This document shows positions 40,432 to 49,904 of a stretch of 64,000 nt of DNA, in pieces. A program made the translations under genes and the position numbers. The stretch comes from Sporomusa termitida (lineage in GTDB: Bacteria > Bacillota > Negativicutes > Sporomusales > Sporomusaceae): contig NZ_CP036260.1 in assembly GCF_007641255.1 (NCBI RefSeq), positions 1 to 64,000 on the forward strand, written 5' to 3'. Position 1 is the stretch's first letter, and every line of letters begins with the position of its first letter. Below the pieces are notes generated by a model. That model worked only from the letters and a program-made list of their open reading frames with translations. It was not told the origin of the DNA and did not search any database.

Positions 40432-43400
40432 ATGGAAAGAAAAGGAATGATTAAAATTTTAAATCATATCTATAAAGTCGTTTGGAACCGGACCCGCGCC
40501 TGTTGGCAGGTGGTATCCGAACTGGCGAAAAATAACGGCCGGGCGAAGTCGGTCCGCCGGCGCTGTGGCGCGAAAAGCCTGGCGGCGCGTGTCGCCTGCG
40601 TACTGGCGCTAGGGGTAATGGCCTTGCCGGCGGTCGCTTGGGCGGACAATGCTACGGCTGATTACCAATATATAGATCTGGGAGGCTGGAGCAGGGATGC
40701 TTTTCGGAGTGGCAGTTATCAGCCGGCTAATGAAGCTACTCGCTATTATCCTCTGCAGATTAACAGTTCACAATTGAATTATACCTATAATGGCAGCACT
40801 TATAATGTTTTTGGAGCTGCAGGGATAAGAAATTTGCTGAGGGAAATAACTCCCCTAGCGGCTGCCGGCAGTAATCCGGAAAATATGCAGTATAATGCAT
40901 TGGCGGTTAAAATAAACGGCAAGTTGTATTGTACGACGGTTGTCACGGGGGCAACTTCATCTAACTGGAGCACAAAAAGTTTAATAAGTTATAATATTAC
41001 TAATATAATTAATTCCATTGACAAGAATTTGTTAGATGTTGCTACCCAGAATCGTTTGGCGGATATTATGGCTCTTCCGGACGGCAGTGACAAAGAGCAG
41101 CAATTGACGGACTTCGTCAAAGAGTATGCGCCTCCATATGAGTACTGCTTAGTTAAGCTTACCGGCGCCGAATTGGCCAAAATGCAAGGGCTGACAAATC
41201 CACCGGCGACAGATGAGGGGGTTGCGAAGCTGCCTGATTACGAGATAGTAGGAGACAGTTCGTTGCAACTGGAAGACACCTCCAGCTTGTTTCAATTTAC
41301 GCAAACTGTTGCCAATCTAACGCCGGGACAGAAAACTTACGCCTATAATGAAGTAAAAGTCGGCGAGTCCAGCGACAATAGCTGGCGGCCGCTGGACCGG
41401 GTGCTCTATATGGCAAGCGGCTCGGTTCTGGACACGGATTATGCTGTTAATAAGAACTGGGTTATGGACAGTGACGGCAATCTTATTCCTGACAGCAGCG
41501 GCGGCACGATAGACTGGCAGAATGATCAAAGCGTACAACCGCTACCAGCCGATGTAAGAACGGCGATTACAGTAAAAGATTTACGCACCGTTGACAATTC
41601 TGTTATTGATTTGACTTATGCGAATACCTCCGGCGACGATCCGTTGATTAATCATGTTATTACTTATTCTAAGCCTGGTGCAATCAGTAACGGCGAGATC
41701 GGCCATATTGATGGTTATTTTACATATGACCATGTAGAAGGCAAAGTAGTTGATAGAGATCAAAGCACCAGTGAACCCAACCGATATTCTTCCCACAAGA
41801 TTGCCCGCAGCTTGTTTATTGAAAATGCGACGTTAGCGGCAGGCACCACCTTTCGTTTAGGCAATTACAGCATGGATGCCGCGCTGCAGCATGCGCCGGC
41901 TAGCGGAACTGGTAAAATTAGTGATACAGGGTTTGTGACCCCGAACGATTTCAACTCGGCAATGTATTTTAGCACCGGCAATACCGACAGCGTTTATATT
42001 ACTAATGCAACGCAGGCAAACACAGCGGAGGGCAAAACCAATCTGAACCTGCAGTTGGGCTGGGTGCCGGGCTTGGGGTATCTGCCGGCCGGAGAAGCTG
42101 TGCTATACAATAGTCAAAGTCAGGTTAATTTGCCGGTATTATTAGGTATCTTAAACGGCGCCGAAAACTTTAATGTGCAAGCGCAGAAATCTGTTGCCGA
42201 CGGCGTCCTCAGCACCTATGAGATCACGCCGGTTATTGAGCAGACCGATAACTATTTCACCGATCCTGAGGATGCGGCTGCGAAAAAAGGAACCGCCTGG
42301 TGGCTGAAGAGCTATAGCTTTGTTGATACCGGCGAAATGTCGACGACCGGTAAAGCCGTCAGCGACAATTCGATTATCAATAATAATTTGTGGCGCAGCA
42401 GTTACCTGAATATGTTCCGCCGTACCGCTGATTTGCATGCCCGCTATGGCGGCAGCGCCGACCTGCACAGTGCGGCAGGGGCTGACGGCGACGGCCGGGA
42501 AAACGTCTGGGCCCAGGCTTATCACGGTAAAGTCGACGGCAAGAGCCGTTATGGCGGCAGCTTTGACCAAAGCTATAACGGGGTTCAAGTCGGTTACGAC
42601 AAGCTTTTAAATAAAGCATTTTACAACGGCAGAGTTTATACCGGTTTTTATCTGAATAAAATTGACGGCAAGTCGACTACGCAAAGCGGCAGCGGGGAGC
42701 AAGACAGCCTCGGCGGCGGATTGTACGGCGCCTGGGTTGGCGATAAAGGGCACTATCTGGATGCAGGCGTAACCGCGAGCAAACTGAAAAATGAATTCAG
42801 CATGGTTGCCAATCTGGGCGACGGTACGGGCAACAGCGGCATAGTTGACGGTACGTCCCGCACCTGGGGCTACGGAATGGGCCTGCAATACGGTAAGCTC
42901 AATGCTTTGGCGGACAACTGGTGGTGGGAACCGGCCGCCTCCTTCTTCCTGGGGCATGTTGACGCAACCACGTATCAACTCAGCAATCATTTGCGGATTA
43001 ATCAAAGAGGGTATGACAATGCCACCGGCAGGCTGCATCTGCGCTTGGGCAAAGAAATCAACGACAAAGGCACCATCTATGCCGGCGTCAATCTGGCTCA
43101 TGAATTTGCCGGCGAACAGGATATTCATGCCGTGTATGGCTATCAAAACCGATCTATCGCCGCTGCCGGCGGCAAGGATACCTGGTGGGAATTTAATGTC
43201 GGCGGCACGATGAAGATTTCACCGGACGGCAATTTAAATCTTGATTTTGTAAAAACGACCGGCAGCGATATCGGCAGTGACTGGCGCATTGACGGCAAGC
43301 TGGACTTTGCCTGGGGCGGCTTTGGCGGCGGCAAAGGCGTGACCGGCAGCGGGGCCGCAGTGCCTGGCGCTGACAAGGCCCAGACAACGACCGTAGTGAT

Positions 43401-45762
43401 GGGACAGGTGCCGCCGGTTGAGCCGCGACTGCCGGAGCGGCAGGTGACGGCACCAACAGAAGTACCGCCAAGTGTAGCAGAACCCAATCGTCCTGAAACA
43501 GCAGGTAATGCGGAAAATCAAGACAATACGACTGTAAGCTATTCGGCCAGTGAGGCTGCACCGGCAGTGAAAGCAGACACAACTGTGGTCACGCTGCCAA
43601 CCGGCACCGCCAATGAATTTGCCTTTACCCCCGTCACCGTCCAGGCGGCCCGTCCTGACTGGGAAAAGAAGCTGAGCCCCGGCCAGGTATCAGTCATTTA
43701 TCCCGATACCTATAAGGGGGAACAAAAGGATCTGCCGGCGATGCTGGAAGCGGTGCCGGGACTCTATGTGCAGCGCATTACCGGCGCCGGTCACTATACG
43801 GTTGCCCGGGTGCGCGGCGCAACCGGCGCGCAGGTTAAGGTCTTTGTCGACGGGGTGTTGATGAACCTCAACAGCGAAAGCGCGGTCAATCTCTCGGCCA
43901 TCCCGGTCGATAACGTCGAGCGCATCGAAGTCTACCGCGGCTATGTGCCGGCCCGTTTCGGCGGCGCCCCGCTGGGCGGCGTGATCAACATTGTCACCAA
44001 AAAACCGGATCAATTGGGCGGCATGGTGTCGCAAGGCGTGAAATCCTACGGCGGCTATACCGGTAATTATCAGTTTACGGCCCCGGTCGGCAGCGGCAGC
44101 TTGCTGGCAACCTTCCAGCGCGATATCTGGGGCGGCGATTTTGATTTTCATGCCAGTAATCCGGTTCCTGATTCAAACAGATATGCAGAGGCGGATGTTA
44201 AACGGACGAGCAATGGCTACCAAAACAGTAACGGCATGGTGAAGTGGCAGAATGACAACTGGACGGTTAAAGCCGCCTGGAAAAAACTCCATGAGGAGCT
44301 ACCGTTCAGCGTCGGCCAGCCTTTTTCAGCGCTCCCCTTCGATCCGACTAACCCGCAATCGTTAATTTATTTTAACAAGGAAAATCTCGAAAAGGGCTTA
44401 TGGGACAAAACGCAGGATATTGACCAGAAGGAATTCCTGCTGGGCCGCCGGGCTACGGCGGGCAAGCTGGACTGGGGCTGGCAGGTCAGTTATCTGGACA
44501 ACAAAAAGGATTATTATAATACCGGCTATTATAAACGCAAAGCCATTTTAGATGCCATAGGTGTTAGCCCCGGATATATTGCCGGTATGGAAGATCCGCA
44601 ATATCCGGGGACACTGTGGGCCCATTACCATTCAAAAAAATGGGGCTTTAACCTGAATACGGCCTACAAAATGGGCGACAGTCACTTATTGGAATTCAGC
44701 GGCGACGTCAGTCGTGAAACCATGAAGGCCAATGTCAGCGAACAGGATACCCTGAATTTGAATCTTGGTTTAGGCAATAGAAAATACATTGATCAATATA
44801 AAATCCGGGAGTACCACTTCAGTGTGCAGGATACCATTACCCTGAATGAGGCCGGTGATTTCAAGCTGACGCCGGTCGTGCGGGCGGAAAAGGTTGACAT
44901 GGAGACGATGAATGAAGCCGATAAAAAGTGGCGCTGGTCGGCCGGCACCGCCTTGCAAAAGCAGCTCAACGACCATTGGAGCGTTAAGACCAGTTGGGGC
45001 ACCTATAACCGCCATCCGAATTTTTATGAATTGTTTGGCGACGGCGCGACCATTATTCCTAATCCCGGCGCCAACAAAGCGTTTGACGCCGGTTCGCCCG
45101 GCACCTGGGAAAGCGGCACCCAGTTTGACTTTAGTATTAACTGGCAAGGCGAACTGGCCACAGCCGATACCGATACCGTCCTGACCTGGTTCCAGCGCCG
45201 GGCCAAAAATCAGTTCGCGCTGTGGATGCCACAGATGCCGAATGCGCCCAGCACCTATTTCCCCATGGACGAAGCCAAGGTCCACGGCCTCGAACTGACC
45301 CACAATATGAAATGGCAGCGCCTGAGCCTGAACCTGGCCGGCACCTGGCAAAAACCGTGGTATCCGGGCGCCAAGGCCGTGCTGGATATCCAGAGCTCCG
45401 GTCCCAAGACCTCGATTTCCTATACGCCGGAATGGGTGGTAAACGCGCGCCTGGATTACCGGTGGCCGGGTGATAAATTGAATACTTTTATTGAATATAA
45501 TTATATGGACGAGCAGTTTATCGGTCAGACCGAGGATGACGGAGACCCGGATGCCAAAAAAAGTTGGTGGATGGATGGTCTTAGCACCTTTAATGTCGGC
45601 GCTAAATATAAATTCGACAAGAATTGGAAACTGGCCGCCGGCATCAACGATATCTTTGATAAAGGGCCGGAGGTTACCAAAAGATACGGCGCGGCCATCT
45701 ATACTAATAATTATCCCTTAGCCGGCCGCATGTATTACGGAACCTTGGAATATAGTTTCTAA
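40432..45762 (+). CDS. Giant fusion: autotransporter (passenger + barrel) joined to a TonB-dependent receptor
   Basis: 1776 residues in one uninterrupted frame. Residues about 6-45 are an extended signal peptide region (NHIYKVVWNRTRACWQVVSE), followed by a signal peptide ending PAVAWADN. About 71-685 is a passenger without recognisable domain. About 690-961 is an autotransporter barrel (ENVWAQAYHGKVDGKSRYGG, GVQVGYDKLL) that ends with a canonical terminal strand, KLDFAW. A Gly- then Pro-rich linker follows. From about 1075 a complete TonB receptor begins: plug (DLPAMLEAVPGLYVQRI, VRGATGAQVKVFVDGVLMNL, ERIEVYRGYVPARFGGAPLG, GVINIVTKK) and a 22-strand barrel to a terminal phenylalanine (YGTLEYSF). 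The VDGVLMNLNSES and VERIEVYRGYVPARF details resemble BtuB-like or generic receptors. Upstream B12 riboswitches suggest corrinoid uptake. ATG 40432 (AGGA site) is preferred; 40447 and 40414 are alternatives. Confidence 0.85.
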   Translation: MERKGMIKILNHIYKVVWNRTRACWQVVSELAKNNGRAKSVRRRCGAKSLAARVACVLALGVMALPAVAWADNATADYQYIDLGGWSRDAFRSGSYQPANEATRYYPLQINSSQLNYTYNGSTYNVFGAAGIRNLLREITPLAAAGSNPENMQYNALAVKINGKLYCTTVVTGATSSNWSTKSLISYNITNIINSIDKNLLDVATQNRLADIMALPDGSDKEQQLTDFVKEYAPPYEYCLVKLTGAELAKMQGLTNPPATDEGVAKLPDYEIVGDSSLQLEDTSSLFQFTQTVANLTPGQKTYAYNEVKVGESSDNSWRPLDRVLYMASGSVLDTDYAVNKNWVMDSDGNLIPDSSGGTIDWQNDQSVQPLPADVRTAITVKDLRTVDNSVIDLTYANTSGDDPLINHVITYSKPGAISNGEIGHIDGYFTYDHVEGKVVDRDQSTSEPNRYSSHKIARSLFIENATLAAGTTFRLGNYSMDAALQHAPASGTGKISDTGFVTPNDFNSAMYFSTGNTDSVYITNATQANTAEGKTNLNLQLGWVPGLGYLPAGEAVLYNSQSQVNLPVLLGILNGAENFNVQAQKSVADGVLSTYEITPVIEQTDNYFTDPEDAAAKKGTAWWLKSYSFVDTGEMSTTGKAVSDNSIINNNLWRSSYLNMFRRTADLHARYGGSADLHSAAGADGDGRENVWAQAYHGKVDGKSRYGGSFDQSYNGVQVGYDKLLNKAFYNGRVYTGFYLNKIDGKSTTQSGSGEQDSLGGGLYGAWVGDKGHYLDAGVTASKLKNEFSMVANLGDGTGNSGIVDGTSRTWGYGMGLQYGKLNALADNWWWEPAASFFLGHVDATTYQLSNHLRINQRGYDNATGRLHLRLGKEINDKGTIYAGVNLAHEFAGEQDIHAVYGYQNRSIAAAGGKDTWWEFNVGGTMKISPDGNLNLDFVKTTGSDIGSDWRIDGKLDFAWGGFGGGKGVTGSGAAVPGADKAQTTTVVMGQVPPVEPRLPERQVTAPTEVPPSVAEPNRPETAGNAENQDNTTVSYSASEAAPAVKADTTVVTLPTGTANEFAFTPVTVQAARPDWEKKLSPGQVSVIYPDTYKGEQKDLPAMLEAVPGLYVQRITGAGHYTVARVRGATGAQVKVFVDGVLMNLNSESAVNLSAIPVDNVERIEVYRGYVPARFGGAPLGGVINIVTKKPDQLGGMVSQGVKSYGGYTGNYQFTAPVGSGSLLATFQRDIWGGDFDFHASNPVPDSNRYAEADVKRTSNGYQNSNGMVKWQNDNWTVKAAWKKLHEELPFSVGQPFSALPFDPTNPQSLIYFNKENLEKGLWDKTQDIDQKEFLLGRRATAGKLDWGWQVSYLDNKKDYYNTGYYKRKAILDAIGVSPGYIAGMEDPQYPGTLWAHYHSKKWGFNLNTAYKMGDSHLLEFSGDVSRETMKANVSEQDTLNLNLGLGNRKYIDQYKIREYHFSVQDTITLNEAGDFKLTPVVRAEKVDMETMNEADKKWRWSAGTALQKQLNDHWSVKTSWGTYNRHPNFYELFGDGATIIPNPGANKAFDAGSPGTWESGTQFDFSINWQGELATADTDTVLTWFQRRAKNQFALWMPQMPNAPSTYFPMDEAKVHGLELTHNMKWQRLSLNLAGTWQKPWYPGAKAVLDIQSSGPKTSISYTPEWVVNARLDYRWPGDKLNTFIEYNYMDEQFIGQTEDDGDPDAKKSWWMDGLSTFNVGAKYKFDKNWKLAAGINDIFDKGPEVTKRYGAAIYTNNYPLAGRMYYGTLEYSF

Positions 45763-45896
45763 TGGGGTTTGTTGGTGCTTGTTTCATAAGCAGGCACTGC
45801 AAAATAGATACGGCCAGCAATATGTTCTGCAGCAGCGCTGCCGCGCCTGTTGCTGAATGTGTCAAAAAAATAAAAAGTGGAAAGGTGGTTTGTCAA

Positions 45897-47231
45897 ATGT
45901 CAGAGCAAAGAGCTTTACTGCAAGAATCGGTATTGGCGGCAGGTGTAATGAACAATTACACATCGGGAAAGCTTTACGGCTGCATCAGTCAGGTCGATAG
46001 TGCCGGAACCGTACATGCGGGCGTGGTAAAAACGTTACCGGGAGGCAACTATTTTGAGGGGCATGATGCGCGCGTTCTCAATTTTCTGAAGGGTTCGGAA
46101 TACAAAGCGTTGGTAGTAGATTATACTTATGGTACCAGTTCTTTATACGGTATTTTTGATCCGGCTGCTAATGGAGTATGGGGAACGCCGGTAGTTAGGA
46201 CAAATACCAATTGGGACATTAATAATCCCTATAGCATTGTCACGAACGGTAACGATATGTTCCTCATGGGCTATGACGGCGTAGACATTATTAAGGTTGA
46301 TCTGACAACGTTCAATGCGGCCAGCGGCAATCCGTTTTTCACGTATACACCACTAGCGGGTAAACAAGGCCATGGCGTGGATATGGATGCTGTTGAAATT
46401 GATGGAACACTTTATTTGGCCGCATTGTTTATCAATGCTGAAGGTTATTCTAATTATGGCAATTCACAGCTTGTACTTGTCGATGCAGCTACCGGTGATT
46501 TGTTTGAAACTATTGATCTGAATGCCAACGCTAATTCAATAGCTATTGCCGCGGATAAATTTGCCTATGTGACCAGCTTCGGGGGAGTACAACAGCCTGG
46601 CGGCAATGCTACTTCCCAATTAGAGGTAGTAGATCTTTCTATTCCAGAGGTAACACAAACAATTGGCATGGTTACTCCTGTTACTGACGGTGATTATGTC
46701 GATATTGCCTTAGTTGGTGCCAATGCCTATGTATTGACGGCCAATTTTGATGCTAACTACCAGTTCTATACTTATCGCTTGGTGAAAACTACGCAAGCGT
46801 TTTTAAAAGGTGGTAGTTTTGGTACAGTACCAGATGTCGACTATAGCACCTACACACAAAACCTAATACCCTCCGGTGCCACTTGGCTGTTGGCTTACGA
46901 CGGAATCGTACTGTGGTTTGTGCGGGCGACAGAGATTTATACGATTGATACTTCCGTTAATGTGTCCAGCGCCGCGTTGACTAAACGCGCGGATGCTACA
47001 CTCTATAATGCTACTACTAATCCCCAAGGTTTAGGTATTGACGATCCGCATGAGGTTTATGGACAGCTGAATACCGCCGCCGTGGTTATTCCGGCTGCTA
47101 GCGCAGCTCCGCGTGCCTTCGCCAGAGGCGCTTCCCATACTAAACATGCCAAAGTGATGTTACCGCCTGAAGAGCTTGAGAAATTCAAAGCAGCAGCAGT
47201 GCAAGCGGCAGCAGCGCAAGAAAAAAAATAG
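45897..47231 (+). CDS. Propeller-like protein of unknown function
   Basis: 444 residues from ATG 45897 (AAAGGTGG site). I recognise no named domain. The protein is built of repeating beta-rich segments with the rhythm of a beta-propeller (YKALVVDYTYGTSSLYGIFD, NDMFLMGYDGVDIIKVDLTT, QLVLVDAATGDLFETIDLNA, FAYVTSFGGVQQPGGNATSQ, NAYVLTANFDANYQFYTYRL) and ends in an alanine- and glutamate-rich helical tail (MLPPEELEKFKAAAVQAAAA). No signal peptide is present, so it would be cytoplasmic unless exported by another route. It follows the fusion-receptor gene by 134 bases and opens a row of unfamiliar same-strand genes. Confidence 0.6.
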   Translation: MSEQRALLQESVLAAGVMNNYTSGKLYGCISQVDSAGTVHAGVVKTLPGGNYFEGHDARVLNFLKGSEYKALVVDYTYGTSSLYGIFDPAANGVWGTPVVRTNTNWDINNPYSIVTNGNDMFLMGYDGVDIIKVDLTTFNAASGNPFFTYTPLAGKQGHGVDMDAVEIDGTLYLAALFINAEGYSNYGNSQLVLVDAATGDLFETIDLNANANSIAIAADKFAYVTSFGGVQQPGGNATSQLEVVDLSIPEVTQTIGMVTPVTDGDYVDIALVGANAYVLTANFDANYQFYTYRLVKTTQAFLKGGSFGTVPDVDYSTYTQNLIPSGATWLLAYDGIVLWFVRATEIYTIDTSVNVSSAALTKRADATLYNATTNPQGLGIDDPHEVYGQLNTAAVVIPAASAAPRAFARGASHTKHAKVMLPPEELEKFKAAAVQAAAAQEKK

Positions 47232-47379
47232 TTTGCTAATGTAAGATTGTAGCTGAATCCGCATCGTTTATACTCAGGCACTTACGGAACGGTGCGGATT
47301 CCTTTATTATGATTTTGCCGGAGAATTGGCGAGGATTTGCGGCAAGAACATAATAAAAGCACAATAAGAGGTGGAGGCT

Positions 47380-47997
47380 ATGAACCAAGTACAAGCTGCG
47401 ACCATAACCAAGGAGGATCTGGTTATGCTGGTGCCGCTGTTTTCTCCTAATCCCAGACTGCAGGAGGTGAAAAAAACTCTTGCATTGACGCAGTCGGTGC
47501 AACAATGCCGGCCCTTTAACCTGATTAAGGAACCAGTGGCCGATCTGGCTGCGCTCCAGGCGGCCGTAGCCAAACACCGGCCCCAGATCGTACATATCGC
47601 CGCTGAATTTATGGAGAAAGGCCGGGTGTATTTTGGTACGGTCCGCAGCCGCAACAGATCCTGGCCGATGTCCGAGGTTTTAAGCAGCATCGCCGAGGCC
47701 GGCGCCAATACGGAACTGATATATTTCAACGGCCCCCTGAATAAAGATTTTATGCTTACTGAAGATGATAACATAAATTTTGTTATCGGTGCGGATAAAA
47801 AACTATGTACTGCCGCGGTGCGGCAAAAATTCACGGCCTTGTTTTATTTGTTCGTCGGGTTAGGCAATTCGGTCGGCATAGCGTATAGGCAAGCTTGGCA
47901 GCAACTGCCTGTAGAACTGCAGGATATTCGCCCCTTGGCGATAGCTTTACGCTATCGGCTATCCCTTAATCCGGCCGAAGTAGGAATCCATAAGTGA
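47380..47997 (+). CDS. CHAT-like (caspase-fold) protein with degenerate active site
   Basis: 205 residues from ATG 47380 (GAGGTGGAGG). The sequence follows the outline of small CHAT domains: an N-terminal strand and helix (LVPLFSPNPRLQEVKKTLAL), the segment DLAALQAAVAKHRPQIVHIA where active enzymes have VHxxGHG but here it is IVHIAAEF, a SEVLSSIAEAGANTELIYF block, and AVRQKFTALFYLFVGLGNSV with GIAYRQAW, like the C-terminal FxxxFY...G.sv..A motif. The catalytic His is not at its expected place and no obvious catalytic Cys follows, so it is probably a non-enzymatic adaptor. The call rests on pattern alone and should be treated as tentative. Confidence 0.45.
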   Translation: MNQVQAATITKEDLVMLVPLFSPNPRLQEVKKTLALTQSVQQCRPFNLIKEPVADLAALQAAVAKHRPQIVHIAAEFMEKGRVYFGTVRSRNRSWPMSEVLSSIAEAGANTELIYFNGPLNKDFMLTEDDNINFVIGADKKLCTAAVRQKFTALFYLFVGLGNSVGIAYRQAWQQLPVELQDIRPLAIALRYRLSLNPAEVGIHK

Positions 47998-48071
47998 GGT
48001 TCCTTTTTCGTAAATTGACTTCCTAGTTGTTTGCTTATAGTACACATATTCATAAAGAGAGTGTGCCGACA

Positions 48072-49691
48072 ATGAAAGAAGAAAATAGTGGAAAAATTGA
48101 AATTGATCTGATCCCCTTTATAGCCAAGAGCATCGCCCAGAATCCGGCAGCCCGGCGCGAACTGGACAGCATTTACTCCGATGAAACAATCCCCATTGAG
48201 CGGGCGCTTTCGCCCAAGCTGGCGGGTTACAACCGCTATTACCGGGAATGCGATGTCTTGACGGAAACCTACTGTCACAAAGCCACGGCCTTTATTCTGA
48301 CCGCTTTGAACGAGCAAGAGTCCGGCAAACCGGCGCTGGCGGCCCTGAGCCAATTGCTGCAAAAATGCTGGCGGCAGTTTTACGCCTATGTAGCGGCCAG
48401 CGGTCCCGCCGTCCCCTTTGCCCCGTTCTGGAGCAAGCTGGCGAAAAAGGGTAGAAAGCTGACGGAATGTGAGATAGGCAATTTGTCCGGTCTGCCGCCG
48501 GGAATTTCCCCGAGGGATGTAACTACCAGCGATACATTAAACACGGATTTTCCAATATTCTGGTTTCTGGTCAATCTGTTCGGTAAAACCATTAGCGTTA
48601 GCGAGCAGGATGAAAACTTTCATAAGCACATAGTATTTTACCAGGAAGCCCAGGAACGGATGCACAGAAGCCCGGCCCGGACGCCAGCTCTGACAGAGCC
48701 GCAAAAAAAGCTGGCAGCGGCGCTTTGGGGATATATTAAAGAACAAGTAAAGGGCATTCCAATTAACTTGGACGAATATTTCTGTACGCAAGAATACAAA
48801 CAAAAGACTCCCGTACTACCCTTCAAACAGGAAATTTTCGGCGACCTGCCGATCCAGGCTATTAAGCATGTCAATATTAGCCGCCAAGAACTGAGAACGA
48901 CCATTGATCTCTTGGCAGCCTCGCTGCCGGCAGAGACAACCCTGACTGCCGAACTGCAACAAACCGCTCTAGATTATTTTAGGCAAGTACTGCTCATACG
49001 CGCCTGCGCTCACTACTATGAAACGCTGCGCAGCTTTGCCCTGGAACAGGGCCGGCTGGCTGACAAAGCCTCATCCCGGCCGCTGCAGGTAGCCAAGCTG
49101 AAAGAGCAACTGGCACAGGCGCGGCAAAAAATCTGGGAACTGGAAGCCCTGCCGGTAAAAGCGAATCAAAATTCGTCTTTAGAGCCATTGTTGGCGCAAA
49201 AGCAACAGGCTTTGAATGAATTACAGCTCAGGCTGGAAAAAAGTGAAAGCACGTCCCAAAAAGAGATAGCCCGGCTGCAGGCCAGGCTGGATGAGGAACA
49301 GGAAACCAATCAGGTGCTGACCCGGCTGCTGGCAGCGGCAGAAGAACAGCCGTCAAACGAAGAAGACCTTAGCCCGGACTTATTGGCCAAAATAATGCTG
49401 CTCCGAGTAGTCATCCTTGGCGGACGAACAGACTGGCAGCAACGGCTAAAAGCCAAATATCCGAACTTTAGATTGATTTCACCCGAAACTGTAAAATTTG
49501 ATCTGGCTATACTCGGCGCCGCCGATGTGATCGTGATCAACCGGCGGTTTTTAGGCCACAGCTTATTTTACCGAGCAGTGCATTATGCCGGCAAATACAA
49601 TAAAGAAGTGGTTTATCTTAATAACAATAATGAGAAACATCTGCTACAGGCACTGTGCCGAAAATGTGGTGCGGGTACAGGGTCAGGCTGA
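48072..49691 (+). CDS. Large coiled-coil protein with C-terminal DUF2325-like domain
   Basis: 539 residues from ATG 48072. The N-terminal 330 residues are mainly helical with no recognised domain; residues about 340-440 form a coiled coil (VAKLKEQLAQARQKIWELEA, LLAQKQQALNELQLRLEKSE, EIARLQARLDEEQETNQVL). The last 90 residues (RVVILGGRTDWQQRLKAKYP, LAILGAADVIVINRRFLGHS, YAGKYNKEVVYLNNNNEKHL) match DUF2325, a small Rossmann-like domain of unknown function common in Firmicutes. The stop lies inside a REP-like hairpin at 49680-49727. It is probably co-expressed with the CHAT-like gene 75 bases upstream. Confidence 0.6.
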   Translation: MKEENSGKIEIDLIPFIAKSIAQNPAARRELDSIYSDETIPIERALSPKLAGYNRYYRECDVLTETYCHKATAFILTALNEQESGKPALAALSQLLQKCWRQFYAYVAASGPAVPFAPFWSKLAKKGRKLTECEIGNLSGLPPGISPRDVTTSDTLNTDFPIFWFLVNLFGKTISVSEQDENFHKHIVFYQEAQERMHRSPARTPALTEPQKKLAAALWGYIKEQVKGIPINLDEYFCTQEYKQKTPVLPFKQEIFGDLPIQAIKHVNISRQELRTTIDLLAASLPAETTLTAELQQTALDYFRQVLLIRACAHYYETLRSFALEQGRLADKASSRPLQVAKLKEQLAQARQKIWELEALPVKANQNSSLEPLLAQKQQALNELQLRLEKSESTSQKEIARLQARLDEEQETNQVLTRLLAAAEEQPSNEEDLSPDLLAKIMLLRVVILGGRTDWQQRLKAKYPNFRLISPETVKFDLAILGAADVIVINRRFLGHSLFYRAVHYAGKYNKEVVYLNNNNEKHLLQALCRKCGAGTGSG

Positions 49692-49727
49692 CTTATTGAC
49701 TTTTTTAAAATAAGTCAAGCCTGACTC
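49680..49727. repeat. REP/MITE-like palindrome
   Basis: GGGTCAGGCTGACTTATT is inverted, with one base difference, as AATAAGTCAAGCCTGACTC around a TTGACTTTTTTAAA-type centre. Its outer GGGTCAGGC.../...GCCTGAC matches the ends of the REP-type Y1 elements at 27757 and 38098. It overlaps the stop codon of the preceding gene. Confidence 0.5.
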
Positions 49728-49742
49728 TGTTGCGTTCGGCCG

Positions 49743-49904
49743 CAAGGGGACAGCAAGCCGTTCAACCGGTTGCTGCAAGCGGAAATGGCCGACGAGATCA
49801 AAACCTTTCTGGCGCTGTATAAACAGCACCGGACAAGGTATGCAAACAGGGCAATAAAACGGGATAACAATTTTTTAGAGGGAGAGGGTACCTATGACTT
49901 ATAA
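49743..49904 (+). pseudogene. 3' remnant of an unidentified gene
   Basis: An open frame of about 50 codons without a usable start reads GDSKPFNRLLQAEMADEIKT and FLALYKQHRTRYANRAIK before its stop at 49904, which overlaps the start of the next gene. Its codon use looks like that of the neighbours. It is probably the tail of a gene whose 5' part was lost. Confidence 0.35.

Noticed and set aside
44770-45351. 193-codon antisense frame inside the fusion-receptor gene
   Set aside because: Opposite the conserved receptor barrel, with no motif of its own.
48072-49691. SMC- or phage-tail-like protein on the basis of the coiled coil
   Set aside because: No ATPase motifs and no phage genes around; the only domain match is the C-terminal DUF2325-like part.
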